30,352 nt of DNA, from assembly GCA_041158045.1 (NCBI GenBank), contig JBEBCD010000014.1:1-30352 (forward strand). Direction: 5' to 3'. The DNA is from CAXRBC01 sp041158045 (lineage in GTDB: Bacteria; Actinomycetota; Acidimicrobiia; Acidimicrobiales; Ilumatobacteraceae). This document shows positions 8,862-16,560 of this stretch, piece by piece; within the stretch, counting starts at the first letter, position 1, and each line of letters starts with the position of its first letter. The notes under the pieces are model-generated. The model was given only the letters and a program-made list of their open reading frames with translations. It was not told the DNA's origin and ran no database searches. The translations under genes were made by a program, and so were the position numbers.

Positions 8862-9267
8862 CCACCTGCGTCGCGACGGAGCCGAGCAGCACGCCGAGGA
8901 ATCCCCCTCGGCCGCGGCGGCCGACGACGAGCAGATCCGCACCGCGTGCGGCGCTCAGCAGCGACTGCGCGGCCGGACCCCGGGTGACGATCTGGTTGAC
9001 CACCGCGGCTCCCCGATCGGCGTCGACCCGGCGCATCACCTCGCGCAGCACGCGCTCGGCGCTCGCCTCGAGCTCGGCGTTGGTCGGCATGGTGCCGAGC
9101 GCCATGGGATCGAGGAGCGGCGGATAGTCCCAGACGTGGACCACGTCGACCGTCGCCTTGCGGAGATCGCCCTCCCGTAGGGCCCACCGCAACGCGGAGA
9201 GAGAGTTCTCCGATCCGTCCGTCCCGACGATGATGCGGTGGGCCCCTTGGGTGATCACGGGATGCAC
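8818..9267 (-). CDS. Universal stress protein (UspA family)
   Basis: This ~149-aa single-domain USP begins with RIIVGTDGSENSLSALRWAL. It ends with the ATP-binding signature VVGRRGRGGFLGVLLGSVATQVV then CPVVVV (G-2x-G-9x-G-S type). The Asp in VGTDGS and the glycine motif are intact, so nucleotide binding is likely. GTG 9267 or GTG 9258 could be the start; neither has a convincing Shine-Dalgarno or -10. The 3' end overlaps the permease gene by 44 nt in antiparallel orientation, so the two transcripts are partly antisense. Confidence 0.88.
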   Translation of the reverse strand: MHPVITQGAHRIIVGTDGSENSLSALRWALREGDLRKATVDVVHVWDYPPLLDPMALGTMPTNAELEASAERVLREVMRRVDADRGAAVVNQIVTRGPAAQSLLSAARGADLLVVGRRGRGGFLGVLLGSVATQVVNHAQCPVVVVSSH

Positions 9268-9371
9268 GCAACCACGTCGTGGGCGCACCTGCGATCCACG
9301 CACGTCCCGTTCCACGAGGATGGAGCTCACGATCGCGCCCCGGACGTGCCGGGTGCGCGGTCGCGCGCCCG

Positions 9372-9377
9372 TAGCGT
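9372..9377 (+). promoter_or_regulatory. Candidate -10 (TAGCGT), leaderless nnrD
   Basis: TAGCGT ends 7 nt before the GTG start. The same hexamer precedes the heliorhodopsin gene. The position fits transcription starting at the start codon. Confidence 0.45.
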
Positions 9378-9384
9378 GCGCCAC

Positions 9385-10272
9385 GTGATCGCCTGCGAGC
9401 CCAACGCTCCGGGGAGCTGGGCCGACCAGTTGCGCACGCCCACCGCGGCGGACCACAAGTACACGCGCGGCCACGTCGTCGTCTCGGGGGGCTGGCCGCT
9501 CACCGGGGCCGCGCGCCTCGCGGCCCGGGCCGCTGCCCGCGCCGGCGCCGGCATCGTGACGCTCGCCGCGCCGCCCCGCGGATGGGCCGTCTACGCGCGC
9601 GCGCTCGAGTCGGCCCTCGTGCGTCCCGTGTACGGGCGCATCGCCTGGCGACGACTGCTCGAGGATCCGCGGGTCGGCGCCGTCGTGCTGGGTCCCGGGG
9701 CGGGTGCGACACGTCGCACGCGCACGCGCGTGCTCGACACCCTCTCCCTGCGCCGGGACCTGCCGGTCGTGCTGGACGCCGACGCGATCAACGTCTTCGC
9801 CGGCGACCCCGAGGGACTCGCCCGCGCCGTGCACGGCGCGGGCTCGTGGTGCGTGCTGACGCCACACCACGGCGAGTTCGTGCGCGTCTTCGGCGAGGAG
9901 CTCGGCGCGCGCGAGGCCGCGGCGCTGACCGGCGCGGTCGTCGTGCGCAAGGGACCCCACACCCAGGTGGCCACGCCGGACGGTGCGTGCCGCGAGATGG
10001 CCCACGCGCCGCACTGGCTCGCGACCGCCGGCACGGGCGACGTGCTGTCCGGGATCGTCGCGGCGCTCCTCGCCCAGGGCGTGCCGCCCTTCGACGCCGC
10101 ATCCGCCGCCGTGTGGGTCCAGGCCGAGGCGGCGCGACGCGTCGGACGCGGGCTCGTGGCGAGCGACCTCCCCGACGAGATCCCCGCCGCGATGGATGCG
10201 GCGATCGCCGTCGCCCGTGGGGCGATCGCCGTCGGCGGTGACGGCGACGGCGAGGGGGTCTACGTCAGGTGA
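9385..10272 (+). CDS. nnrD: ADP-dependent NAD(P)H-hydrate dehydratase
   Basis: This 295-aa enzyme of the ribokinase-like fold dehydrates the S-form of hydrated NAD(P)H (metabolite repair). Motifs: YTRGHVVVSGGWPLTGAARLAARAAARAGAG, VVLGPGAG, VVLDADAINVF, the LTPHHGEF block and ATAGTGDVLSGIVAALLAQG, the nucleotide-binding and catalytic loop. There is no N-terminal YjeF_N epimerase domain, so it is the standalone form. GTG 9385 is supported by TAGCGT (9372-9377) 7 nt upstream, which fits a leaderless start. The gene ends with an internal duplication (AIAVARGAIAV). The 3' end overlaps the convergent ABC permease gene by 8 nt. Confidence 0.9.
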   Translation: MIACEPNAPGSWADQLRTPTAADHKYTRGHVVVSGGWPLTGAARLAARAAARAGAGIVTLAAPPRGWAVYARALESALVRPVYGRIAWRRLLEDPRVGAVVLGPGAGATRRTRTRVLDTLSLRRDLPVVLDADAINVFAGDPEGLARAVHGAGSWCVLTPHHGEFVRVFGEELGAREAAALTGAVVVRKGPHTQVATPDGACREMAHAPHWLATAGTGDVLSGIVAALLAQGVPPFDAASAAVWVQAEAARRVGRGLVASDLPDEIPAAMDAAIAVARGAIAVGGDGDGEGVYVR

Positions 10273-11062
10273 GGACGTCGCGGCGGTCGAAGGCGACCAC
10301 CGCCCCCACCATCAGTGCCGCCGCGAAGGCGAGCGCGACGAGGCTCTCCGCCGGGTGGAGGCCGTCCTTGAGCGACTCGACGCCGACGGTCCACTGCATC
10401 GGGTTGTAGGGGTTGAGCCGATCCATGACGTCGACCAGCGGCGCGAGCGAGTAGACGACGAACGCCGCGATCGCGATCGCGAGCGCGATGCCGAGCGCCA
10501 TCGAGCGCCGGCCGCTGACGGCGCCCACCAGCACCGCGATCGCGCCGAACGCGAGACCCGCGAGCGCCGTCGCCCACGACGCCGCGGCGAGTCGCGCGAC
10601 CGGGACCGACATGTCGACGACCTCCGCGCCGACGCCGAGCGCGACCGCCAGGACGACGCCGAGCCCGAGGACGACGCCCGCCATGGCGGCGATGCGCGTC
10701 GCGATGACACGCGAGCGCGAGATCGGGAGGGACAGGAGCACGTCGGCCGTGCCCGCCTCGATCTCGTCGGTGGCGACGCGGGCTCCCCAGGTCACCCCCA
10801 CGGCGATGAAGATGAGTGGCAACGTCGCAGAGAAGAGCTCCGTCGAGAGGTAGCCGATCGCCGTGCCGTACTCCTCCATGCGAAACATCTTGCGGAAGAC
10901 CTCGGGGAATGCGTCCGCGAGGTCGCGCATGCCGGACGTCGCGTCCCTCACCGTCGGATAGACGGAGAGCTGGACTGCGACGAGCGCGAGGATCCCCCCG
11001 ACCCAGCCGGTGATCCCGCGGCGGTGATCGCGGATCGTCTTGGCGAGCAGCGCGACGATCAC
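10265..11062 (-). CDS. ABC-2 type transporter permease
   Basis: This 265-aa membrane protein has about six hydrophobic segments. It has the ABC-2 layout: a cytoplasmic-side start (LLAKTIRDHRRGITGW), a large loop with AFPEVFRKMF, then EIEAGTADVLLSLPISRSRVIATR, a motif typical of ABC-2 permeases of the NatB/YhaP kind. Helices follow, ending in ESLVALAFAAALMVGAVVAFDRRDV. GTG 11062 overlaps the stop of the ATPase gene (GTGA), so the two form one exporter, presumably a homodimeric permease with two ATPase subunits. The substrate is unknown. Confidence 0.88.
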   Translation of the reverse strand: MIVALLAKTIRDHRRGITGWVGGILALVAVQLSVYPTVRDATSGMRDLADAFPEVFRKMFRMEEYGTAIGYLSTELFSATLPLIFIAVGVTWGARVATDEIEAGTADVLLSLPISRSRVIATRIAAMAGVVLGLGVVLAVALGVGAEVVDMSVPVARLAAASWATALAGLAFGAIAVLVGAVSGRRSMALGIALAIAIAAFVVYSLAPLVDVMDRLNPYNPMQWTVGVESLKDGLHPAESLVALAFAAALMVGAVVAFDRRDVLT

Positions 11063-11982
11063 GCGCGCGGCCCGTCGATGATGCGCATGAAGATGTCGTC
11101 GAGGCTCGGGTCGTGGGCGTGCACCCCGACGACCCCGCGCGCGACGGCCTCGCGGAGCAGCGCGGTCTCGGGGCCAACGACGCTGCACGAGAGCGTGCGC
11201 CGCGCGACGTGGACGTCGCTCACGCCGGGGATCGCACGGAAGGGCTCGGGATCGACCGCGGCCGGGAACTCGAGGTCGATGGTCCGGGTGAAGCGGGACT
11301 TCAGCATCGCGACGTCGTCGACGACCGCGAGGCATCCCTCGCGCATCACGGCGACCCGGTCCGCCAGTCGCTCCACCTCGGCGAGGATGTGGGACGACAG
11401 CAGGATCGTCGCGCCGCGGAGTCGCGTCTCGTCGACCAACGCCTCGAACTCCCGCTGCACGATCGGGTCGAGACCCGAGGTCGGCTCGTCGAGCAGGAGC
11501 AGGTCCGGTCCGTGCATGAACGCCTGGACGACCGCGACCTTCTGGCGGGTGCCGCGCGAGAGATCGCCGATGCGGCGGTCGAGATCGAGGTCGAAGCGGC
11601 CGGCGAGCGCCTCGATCGACTCGCGGAGATCCATCCGCCGGAGCGCGGCGACGAAGCGGAGGTACTGGCGCACCGTCTGCTGGTCGTAGAGCGCGAGATC
11701 GCCCGGGAGGTACCCGATCCGGGCGCGCAGTCGGGGCCCCGCGTCGCCGACGTCGCGGCCGAAGATCGCGATCCTGCCGCTGGTGATGTGGAGCAGGCCG
11801 AGCATGAGGCGGAGGAGCGTCGTCTTGCCGGACCCGTTGGGGCCCAACAGGCCGAGGACCTCCCCCTCGCGCACGTCGAACGAGACGTTGGCGACGCCGA
11901 CCTCGCGCCCGTAGCGCTTGGTCACGTCGTGGACCTCCACGATCGGTGGCGCCGGCGGGCGCACGGGCGGCACGCTCGACAC
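11059..11982 (-). CDS. ABC transporter ATP-binding protein (CcmA/drug-exporter type)
   Basis: This 307-aa ATPase has Walker A GPNGSGKTT (residues ~49-57), a Q-loop region around GYLPGDLALY, a signature motif of the form LSRGTRQK (LSGGQ variant usual in this subfamily), Walker B LLLLDEPTSGLD and the H-loop SSH. A ~70-residue C-terminal extension follows (REGCLAVVDDVAMLKSRFTRTIDLEF), as in bacitracin/daunorubicin-type exporters. GTG 11982 is 4 nt after the baeRF-like gene and there is a 4-nt overlap with the permease gene. Energises export of an unknown substrate. Confidence 0.92.
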   Translation of the reverse strand: MSSVPPVRPPAPPIVEVHDVTKRYGREVGVANVSFDVREGEVLGLLGPNGSGKTTLLRLMLGLLHITSGRIAIFGRDVGDAGPRLRARIGYLPGDLALYDQQTVRQYLRFVAALRRMDLRESIEALAGRFDLDLDRRIGDLSRGTRQKVAVVQAFMHGPDLLLLDEPTSGLDPIVQREFEALVDETRLRGATILLSSHILAEVERLADRVAVMREGCLAVVDDVAMLKSRFTRTIDLEFPAAVDPEPFRAIPGVSDVHVARRTLSCSVVGPETALLREAVARGVVGVHAHDPSLDDIFMRIIDGPRA

Positions 11983-11986
11983 GAGC

Positions 11987-12421
11987 TCAGACCCGCTGGC
12001 AGTAGCCCGCGTACCAGCGGCGCGCCATCTCGAGGATCTCCGGCTCGGTCAGCGCCGAGAGATCGCCCTCGATCTCCCCGATCACCCGCCGCGCCACGGT
12101 ACGGTGCCGACGACCCACGTGGTCCATGAAGGCCCGTGCCATGTTGGACCTGCCACGACCATGCCCGACGAGCAGCAGCCGCTCGGCATCGCCGAGTCTC
12201 GCCACCACGTCCTCGAAGTACCGGGGATCGTCGTGGTCGAGGTGGTGCCCGCGGTGGAACTGCCCGGTGCGCACGTGCCGGTGCGGGCGGTGCTGATCGG
12301 GCGCCTCGACGCGCTCGGGCTCCGTCGGATGGGCGTGCTCGTCGGCGCGGGGCGGCAATCCGTGCCAGATGCGCGCCTCCCGCTCGGTGAGTACGACGAC
12401 GTCGACCGCGTGGTCAGACAT
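11987..12421 (-). CDS. baeRF / host-attachment-like (eRF1 domain 3-like) protein
   Basis: This 144-aa protein resembles the bacterial eRF1-like (baeRF, host-attachment) families. The pattern is a short N-terminal strand (HAVDVVVLTEREARIWHGL), a His-rich linker, YFEDVVARLGDAERLLLVGHGRGRSN, then ALTEPEILEMARRWY. These families are thought to contact ribosomes or be stress-related, but no biochemical role can be read from this sequence. It overlaps the upstream MBL gene by 8 nt and precedes the ABC ATPase by 4 nt, so it is co-translated with an RNase-like protein and an exporter. Assignment rests on pattern memory. Confidence 0.55.
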   Translation of the reverse strand: MSDHAVDVVVLTEREARIWHGLPPRADEHAHPTEPERVEAPDQHRPHRHVRTGQFHRGHHLDHDDPRYFEDVVARLGDAERLLLVGHGRGRSNMARAFMDHVGRRHRTVARRVIGEIEGDLSALTEPEILEMARRWYAGYCQRV

Positions 12422-13811
12422 GCGCGGGGACCTCCCGATGCCCGATCACGAAGGCCTGCGTGTCGACGACGTCCCCGTAGCTCGGGATCTCGGTGCGCCA
12501 GCCGAGCTCGCGGGACACCAGGCGCCGCAGCGACGACGACGCCTCCGGCTCACCGTGCACGACGTAGGTGCGCACCGGGGGGTGCGACATGCGCGCCATC
12601 CAGCCCACGATCTCCTCGGCGTCCGCGTGGGCCGAGAGCGTCTGCAGATGCTCGACGCGGGCCCGGATCGGCACGTCCGCGCCGTAGATCCGCACGTGGG
12701 ACGCGCCGCCGACGATCGAGTAGCCGCGGGTGCCCACCGCCTGGTGCCCGACGAACAGCAGCGTGTGGCGCGGGTCGGGCGCGAGCTGCATGAGATGGTG
12801 CAGGACCCGGCCACCGGTGGCCATGCCGCTGGCCGAGATCACGATCTTGGGCGAGGCGTCGCTCGTGAGCGACTTGGAGCCCGTCACCGTCCGCACGAAG
12901 CGCACGCCACGCGACATGCGCCGGCACTGCGTCGCACCGAGGCGGTGCTCGTCGCGATAGCGGAGGAAGAGATTGGTCGCGTCGGACGCCATCGGACTGT
13001 TGACGTAGATCGGGACGTCGGGGATCGCGCCGTCGTCGCGCAACTCGCCGAGGAGGTAGAGCATCTCCTGGGTGCGACCCACGGCGAAGGACGGGACCAG
13101 CAGGGTGCCACCCCGCTCGATCGTCTCGCGGGTGATGCGCGCGAGGACTCGGCGGCCGTCATCGGAGGGATGGCAGCGGTCGCCGTACGTCGACTCGACG
13201 ACGAGGACGTCGCTGCGCAGCGGCGGCGCGGGCGTGCGCATGACCGGATCGCGCGGCCGACCCAGGTCGCCGCTGAACGTCACACGGACCTCGCCGTCGT
13301 CGAGGTGCACGGACGAGGCGCCGATGATGTGTCCCGCGTGCGTGAAGGTGACGCGCAGGTCACGCACCGGCATGAAGCTCGTGAGGAACGGCTGCGGGCG
13401 CAGACGATCGACCGCCCGCTCCGCATCCTCCGCCGTGTAGAGCGGGAGGGCCGGGTGGTGGCGGGAGGTGCCGTGCCGGTTGGCATAGTGCGCCTCCTCC
13501 TCCTGGAGACGACCCGCATCGGGGAGCAGGAGACGACACACGTCGGCGGTGCCGGGGGTGCACCAGATCGGCCCGCGGAAGCCGTCGCGCACGAGCGCGG
13601 GGAGGAAGCCGGAGTGGTCGATGTGGCCGTGGGTGAGCACCACGGCGTCGAGCGTCGCCGGATCGACGGGGAACGGCGCCCGGTTGCGCGCCCGGAGCGC
13701 GCGCTCACCCTGGAAGAGTCCGCAGTCCACGAGGATCCGGGCACCGTCGATCTCCACGATCGTGCGGGAGCCGGTGACGGTGCCGTTGCCACCCCAGAAG
13801 CCGATGCGCAT
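12414..13811 (-). CDS. Beta-CASP metallo-beta-lactamase RNase-like protein
   Basis: This 465-aa protein has an MBL-fold N-terminus with the metal motif HGHIDHSG (H61, H63, D65, H66), then FTHAGHIIGASS and FSGDLGR. The beta-CASP insert follows (VLVVESTYGDR, LLVPSFAVGRTQEML, IYVNSPMASDATNLF). It closes with SASGMATGGRVLHHL, LQTLSAHADAEE and YVVHGE of the C-terminal metal site. This is the CPSF/TTHA0252-type RNA-processing family, and all metal ligands seem present. It is first in an operon with the baeRF-like protein and an ABC exporter. The ATG at 13811 is supported by TATGGT exactly 6 nt upstream. Confidence 0.92.
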   Translation of the reverse strand: MRIGFWGGNGTVTGSRTIVEIDGARILVDCGLFQGERALRARNRAPFPVDPATLDAVVLTHGHIDHSGFLPALVRDGFRGPIWCTPGTADVCRLLLPDAGRLQEEEAHYANRHGTSRHHPALPLYTAEDAERAVDRLRPQPFLTSFMPVRDLRVTFTHAGHIIGASSVHLDDGEVRVTFSGDLGRPRDPVMRTPAPPLRSDVLVVESTYGDRCHPSDDGRRVLARITRETIERGGTLLVPSFAVGRTQEMLYLLGELRDDGAIPDVPIYVNSPMASDATNLFLRYRDEHRLGATQCRRMSRGVRFVRTVTGSKSLTSDASPKIVISASGMATGGRVLHHLMQLAPDPRHTLLFVGHQAVGTRGYSIVGGASHVRIYGADVPIRARVEHLQTLSAHADAEEIVGWMARMSHPPVRTYVVHGEPEASSSLRRLVSRELGWRTEIPSYGDVVDTQAFVIGHREVPAHV

Positions 13812-13817
13812 CGGGTC

Positions 13818-13823
13818 ACCATA
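13818..13823 (-). promoter_or_regulatory. Candidate -10 (TATGGT) of the MBL operon, leaderless
   Basis: Read on the minus strand, TATGGT is followed by 6 nt and then the ATG. This matches the spacing seen before several other genes in the window. Confidence 0.5.
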
Positions 13824-13863
13824 CGGATCGCGCGCGCGACGCCGACGCGCGACGCGGCCAACG

Positions 13864-13897
13864 GGACGCTCGTCCGCGCGCATGATGACGCTCGTCC
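13864..13897. promoter_or_regulatory. Two tandem near-palindromic sites 22 bp apart, upstream of MBL operon
   Basis: GACGCTCGTCC occurs at 13865-13875 and again at 13887-13897. The first copy, with flank, is the palindrome GGACG-CT-CGTCC (13864-13875); the second is TGACG-CT-CGTCC. The 22-bp period is two helical turns, and the sites lie about 53-86 bp upstream of the predicted transcription start. They are candidate operators for a dimeric activator, for example a LuxR-type response regulator. Confidence 0.4.
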
Positions 13898-13931
13898 ATC
13901 GTGGGGCCGACGTGCGGCCGTGCCCGACCGC

Positions 13932-14723
13932 TCAGCGCACCTGGACGATGGTCACGATCACCGACGGCACCGATGGACGCCCGACGAGGCCCGTGAGCGC
14001 GGGGATCGAGACGTCGGACTTGTCCGCCGTCCAGACGATCTGCACCCACTCGCCCGCGGCGAGGGTGAGGACGAAGTTCCACGCCGCCACGGCCGAGTCG
14101 CCCTTGTCCTGGATGGTGATGCGCGTGTTGGTCCACGGTTCGTCACCGCCGGTGCGGCGCAACCACACGTCGACGTTGGACTTGCCCGCGAGCCCGTTGG
14201 GGGCCTTCTGCAACTGCGCGGAGAACTGCAGGTCGTAGGTGCCCGCATGGTCCACGACGACCTTGGACCCGTCGAGGATCGACGCACCGTCGGCCTCCGC
14301 TGCCGTGTCGAGGCGCATCGCCTGTCCCACGTCGACCGCCACGAGCGTCTGCGACGTCGTGTCGTAGAAGGACCCGTAGTAGGCGACCTGGGCGTCCCGA
14401 CCGTCCGCACCGGCGGGTCCGGTCGCACCGGCCGGCCCGGCGGGACCCTGTGCTCCGTCGTGGCCGTGCACGCCCTCCGGGCCTCGCGCACCAGTGGCCC
14501 CGGCCGGGCCCGCGGGTCCGACCGGGCCCTCGGCACCCGCCGGGCCCGCGGGACCCCGCGCACCAGGAGGCCCGGGGAATCCGCGCGGACCGCGCGGTCC
14601 CCGCGCGCCCGCTCCGTCGTCCTGCGCGAGCACGCGCGGACCGTCGTGGACGACCTCGCGCACGAGCGTCGCCACGGACGCGCCGAGGAACACGACGACG
14701 GCAAACGCGACGGTGCGACGCAT
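13932..14723 (-). CDS. Secreted collagen-like protein with C1q/TNF-like C-terminal domain
   Basis: This 263-aa protein has an N-terminal hydrophobic signal or anchor (VAFAVVVFLGASVATLV). Residues 39-110 are 24 uninterrupted Gly-X-Y triplets, many of them GPA or GPR with Pro in X, enough to form a triple helix. Residues ~115-263 are a beta-rich domain (AMRLDTAAEADGASILDG, AGTYDLQFSAQLQ, NVDVWLRR, GEWVQIVW) like the trimeric C1q/TNF-type heads of bacterial collagen-like proteins such as BclA. It probably makes a surface or matrix fibre. It lies 92 bp downstream of the SipW-like gene on the same strand. A weak GGAG precedes the ATG. No sortase signal is visible. Confidence 0.87.
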   Translation of the reverse strand: MRRTVAFAVVVFLGASVATLVREVVHDGPRVLAQDDGAGARGPRGPRGFPGPPGARGPAGPAGAEGPVGPAGPAGATGARGPEGVHGHDGAQGPAGPAGATGPAGADGRDAQVAYYGSFYDTTSQTLVAVDVGQAMRLDTAAEADGASILDGSKVVVDHAGTYDLQFSAQLQKAPNGLAGKSNVDVWLRRTGGDEPWTNTRITIQDKGDSAVAAWNFVLTLAAGEWVQIVWTADKSDVSIPALTGLVGRPSVPSVIVTIVQVR

Positions 14724-14815
14724 GGGCTCCGTCGATCAGTCGGGTGAGACCGCCGCGGTGGGGAGGACCAGGGGGATGCCCGCGTGCGCGGGCGGCCTCC
14801 CCGACCGCGGCGGGC

Positions 14816-15382
14816 TCACGCCGACGCCTCCCACGACCGACGGCGGACCGTCGGGGCGAGGGGCGCCGGCCCGACGTGCGTCGCGGGGGGCGCGAGCACG
14901 GCGAGGAGCGTGGACAGTGCGAGGACGGCGGCGGTCGTGCGGTCGCGGACCGCCGCGAGCGCACGACCGACGTACGGGAGACGGGCCTCGACGTCGCCGA
15001 TCACCGCATCCGCCCCGAGCTCGCGCCGATGATCACCGTCGTGCGAGTCCCCTCGCGTGAGGTACACGGGGACGCCGAGCCGATCGCGGCGGACGCCCAC
15101 GATCCGGTGGGCGACGTAGAACGACCGGCGGTCGTCCGGGCGGAACGCGACGACGTCGCCGACGTCGTACTCCATGCCCGCGTGCACCGTGAGACGGAGG
15201 ACGACGAGGTCCCCCGCGTGGATACCGGGCGCCATCGCGTTGGACTCGACGATGAACAGCTCGCGTCCCCACGCCCTCGCGTGACCCGAGGGCGAACGAC
15301 GCGCGAGCACGGCCAGCAGGCCGCTCGCCACGGCGGTGCCGCCGAGACAGGCGAGCGCCAGGAGGCGCACGAGCCGGAACAC
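14816..15382 (-). CDS. SipW-type (S26B) signal peptidase homologue lacking the nucleophile serine
   Basis: This 188-aa protein has TM helices at both ends and an S26B core. The core comprises the box IVESNAMAPGIHAGDLVV, then DVVAFRPDDR, YVAHRIVGV (the His that replaces Lys in this class), YLTRGDSHDGD and a VIGDVEARLPYVGRAL ending. In active enzymes the residue directly before the conserved Met of box B is the catalytic Ser (SGSMxP). Here it is Ala (S47-N48-A49-M50-A51-P52), encoded by GCG. The other motifs look conserved, so this may be a pseudoenzyme, or Ser47 may substitute. GTG 15382 begins 4 nt after the upstream membrane-protein gene. Confidence 0.85.
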   Translation of the reverse strand: MFRLVRLLALACLGGTAVASGLLAVLARRSPSGHARAWGRELFIVESNAMAPGIHAGDLVVLRLTVHAGMEYDVGDVVAFRPDDRRSFYVAHRIVGVRRDRLGVPVYLTRGDSHDGDHRRELGADAVIGDVEARLPYVGRALAAVRDRTTAAVLALSTLLAVLAPPATHVGPAPLAPTVRRRSWEASA

Positions 15383-15386
15383 GGCG

Positions 15387-16559
15387 TCACGCCCGGCGGC
15401 GCGCGAGGCGGCGCAGCAGGAGTCCCGATCCCGTGATGAGCACGCCGACGATGAAGACGACGAGCGGCACGCGGTCCTCGCCCGGGAAGAAGTGCACGAC
15501 GCCCCACGGCACGAACGCGACGAGCCCCGCGAGGCCCGCGGCCGAGACGAGGACGTGTCCCGGCGTGGTGCCCCCGAGGACGAGCAACGCCGCGAGGACG
15601 GTGCCGAAGATCGTGGCGAACCCCGGCGACTCGGCGCCCGTGATCGCGGCACCCGCGAGGATCGTCACCGCGCCGATCGCCGTCGTGGCGGCGCCGCCGA
15701 TCGCGAGGTCGGAGTATCCGCCATATGCGAGGAGGACGCCGCAGATGACGACGACGAGACCCGTGTTGACCCCCGCCTGGTCGGCGAAGTACACGATCGC
15801 CGGCGGCACGCTCTGGACGAGCCCCGCGATGCCGATGATCGAGAACGCGAGGCGGATCGGACCCTCCCCCGGTGCCTCGACCAGCAGCACGATCCACAAC
15901 AGCGCGGCAGCCGTCAGGACGGCACCGATGAGCCCCGGGCCCGTCCACTCGTCGGCCGCGTAGAGCGCGCCGACGATCGCGCCGATGGCGCCGAGCGATC
16001 CCGTGAGCCACGGGACCGGCACCGGCGCCGTGACCGCGAGCCAGACGACCGCACCGCCGAGGAACCAGACCGTGGTGCCCGCCACGCCCGTCCCCCACAG
16101 CTCCTGCGCGGCGGCCGCCGTGGCCACGAGGACCGCGCCCAAGCCGGTGATCTCCTGGGCCACGCCGCTGCGCCACCACCACATGAGGCCGCTCGCGAGG
16201 GCGACACCGACCGCCACGACGAGCACACGGCGGGGATCCTCGCCCGCGTCGAGCCACTCCGCGCCGATGACGGACGCGAAGACCCCGACGCACCCCGTGG
16301 CCACGACCCAGAGGAACTCGCGGAGGCGGATCGCAGGTCGATGGGAGTCGTCGCTGATCGCGAGGCCCCCGACGCCGAACGCCCCTGCAGCGAAGCCAGA
16401 GATCACGAGTCGCGTCAGCACCGTGAAGTCGTCCCACGACCGCACGGCGAAGAGGATCAGCCCGACGATGCCGAGCGTGCCACCGACGTAGCTGAGTGCC
16501 TCGGCGACCACCGGGGTCCGGCGGGGACCGCGCACACCGGTGCCGGAGATGACGGTCAT
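15387..16559 (-). CDS. Polytopic membrane protein of unknown function
   Basis: This 390-aa protein is almost entirely hydrophobic, with roughly 11-12 predicted helices. It starts with VVAEALSYVGGTLGIVGLILF, which is reminiscent of the first helices of DUF2157-like membrane proteins, but I cannot assign it to a family with confidence. There is no catalytic motif. The gene begins 1 nt after the stop of the large secreted-protein gene and ends 4 nt before the SipW-like gene, so it belongs to that operon. A structural or transport role for the surface proteins is a guess. Confidence 0.75.
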   Translation of the reverse strand: MTVISGTGVRGPRRTPVVAEALSYVGGTLGIVGLILFAVRSWDDFTVLTRLVISGFAAGAFGVGGLAISDDSHRPAIRLREFLWVVATGCVGVFASVIGAEWLDAGEDPRRVLVVAVGVALASGLMWWWRSGVAQEITGLGAVLVATAAAAQELWGTGVAGTTVWFLGGAVVWLAVTAPVPVPWLTGSLGAIGAIVGALYAADEWTGPGLIGAVLTAAALLWIVLLVEAPGEGPIRLAFSIIGIAGLVQSVPPAIVYFADQAGVNTGLVVVICGVLLAYGGYSDLAIGGAATTAIGAVTILAGAAITGAESPGFATIFGTVLAALLVLGGTTPGHVLVSAAGLAGLVAFVPWGVVHFFPGEDRVPLVVFIVGVLITGSGLLLRRLARRRA

Positions 16560-16560
16560 G

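Noticed and set aside
8818..10014. Long open frames antisense to real genes, such as an extension of the USP frame to 10014 and minus-strand frames across 1654-2697
   Set aside because: At this GC content stop codons are rare in all frames. These translations are Arg/Ala/Pro-rich, show no domain, and overlap genes with clear motifs.
12414..13883. Upstream extension of the MBL gene to 13883
   Set aside because: The extra residues are Arg-rich with no homology feel. ATG 13811 begins directly at the first MBL strand and has a -10 at the usual distance.
14395..14612. Repetitive GC-rich block considered as a CRISPR or satellite repeat
   Set aside because: It encodes 24 in-frame Gly-X-Y triplets of the collagen-like protein. 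There are no spacers or constant repeat units.
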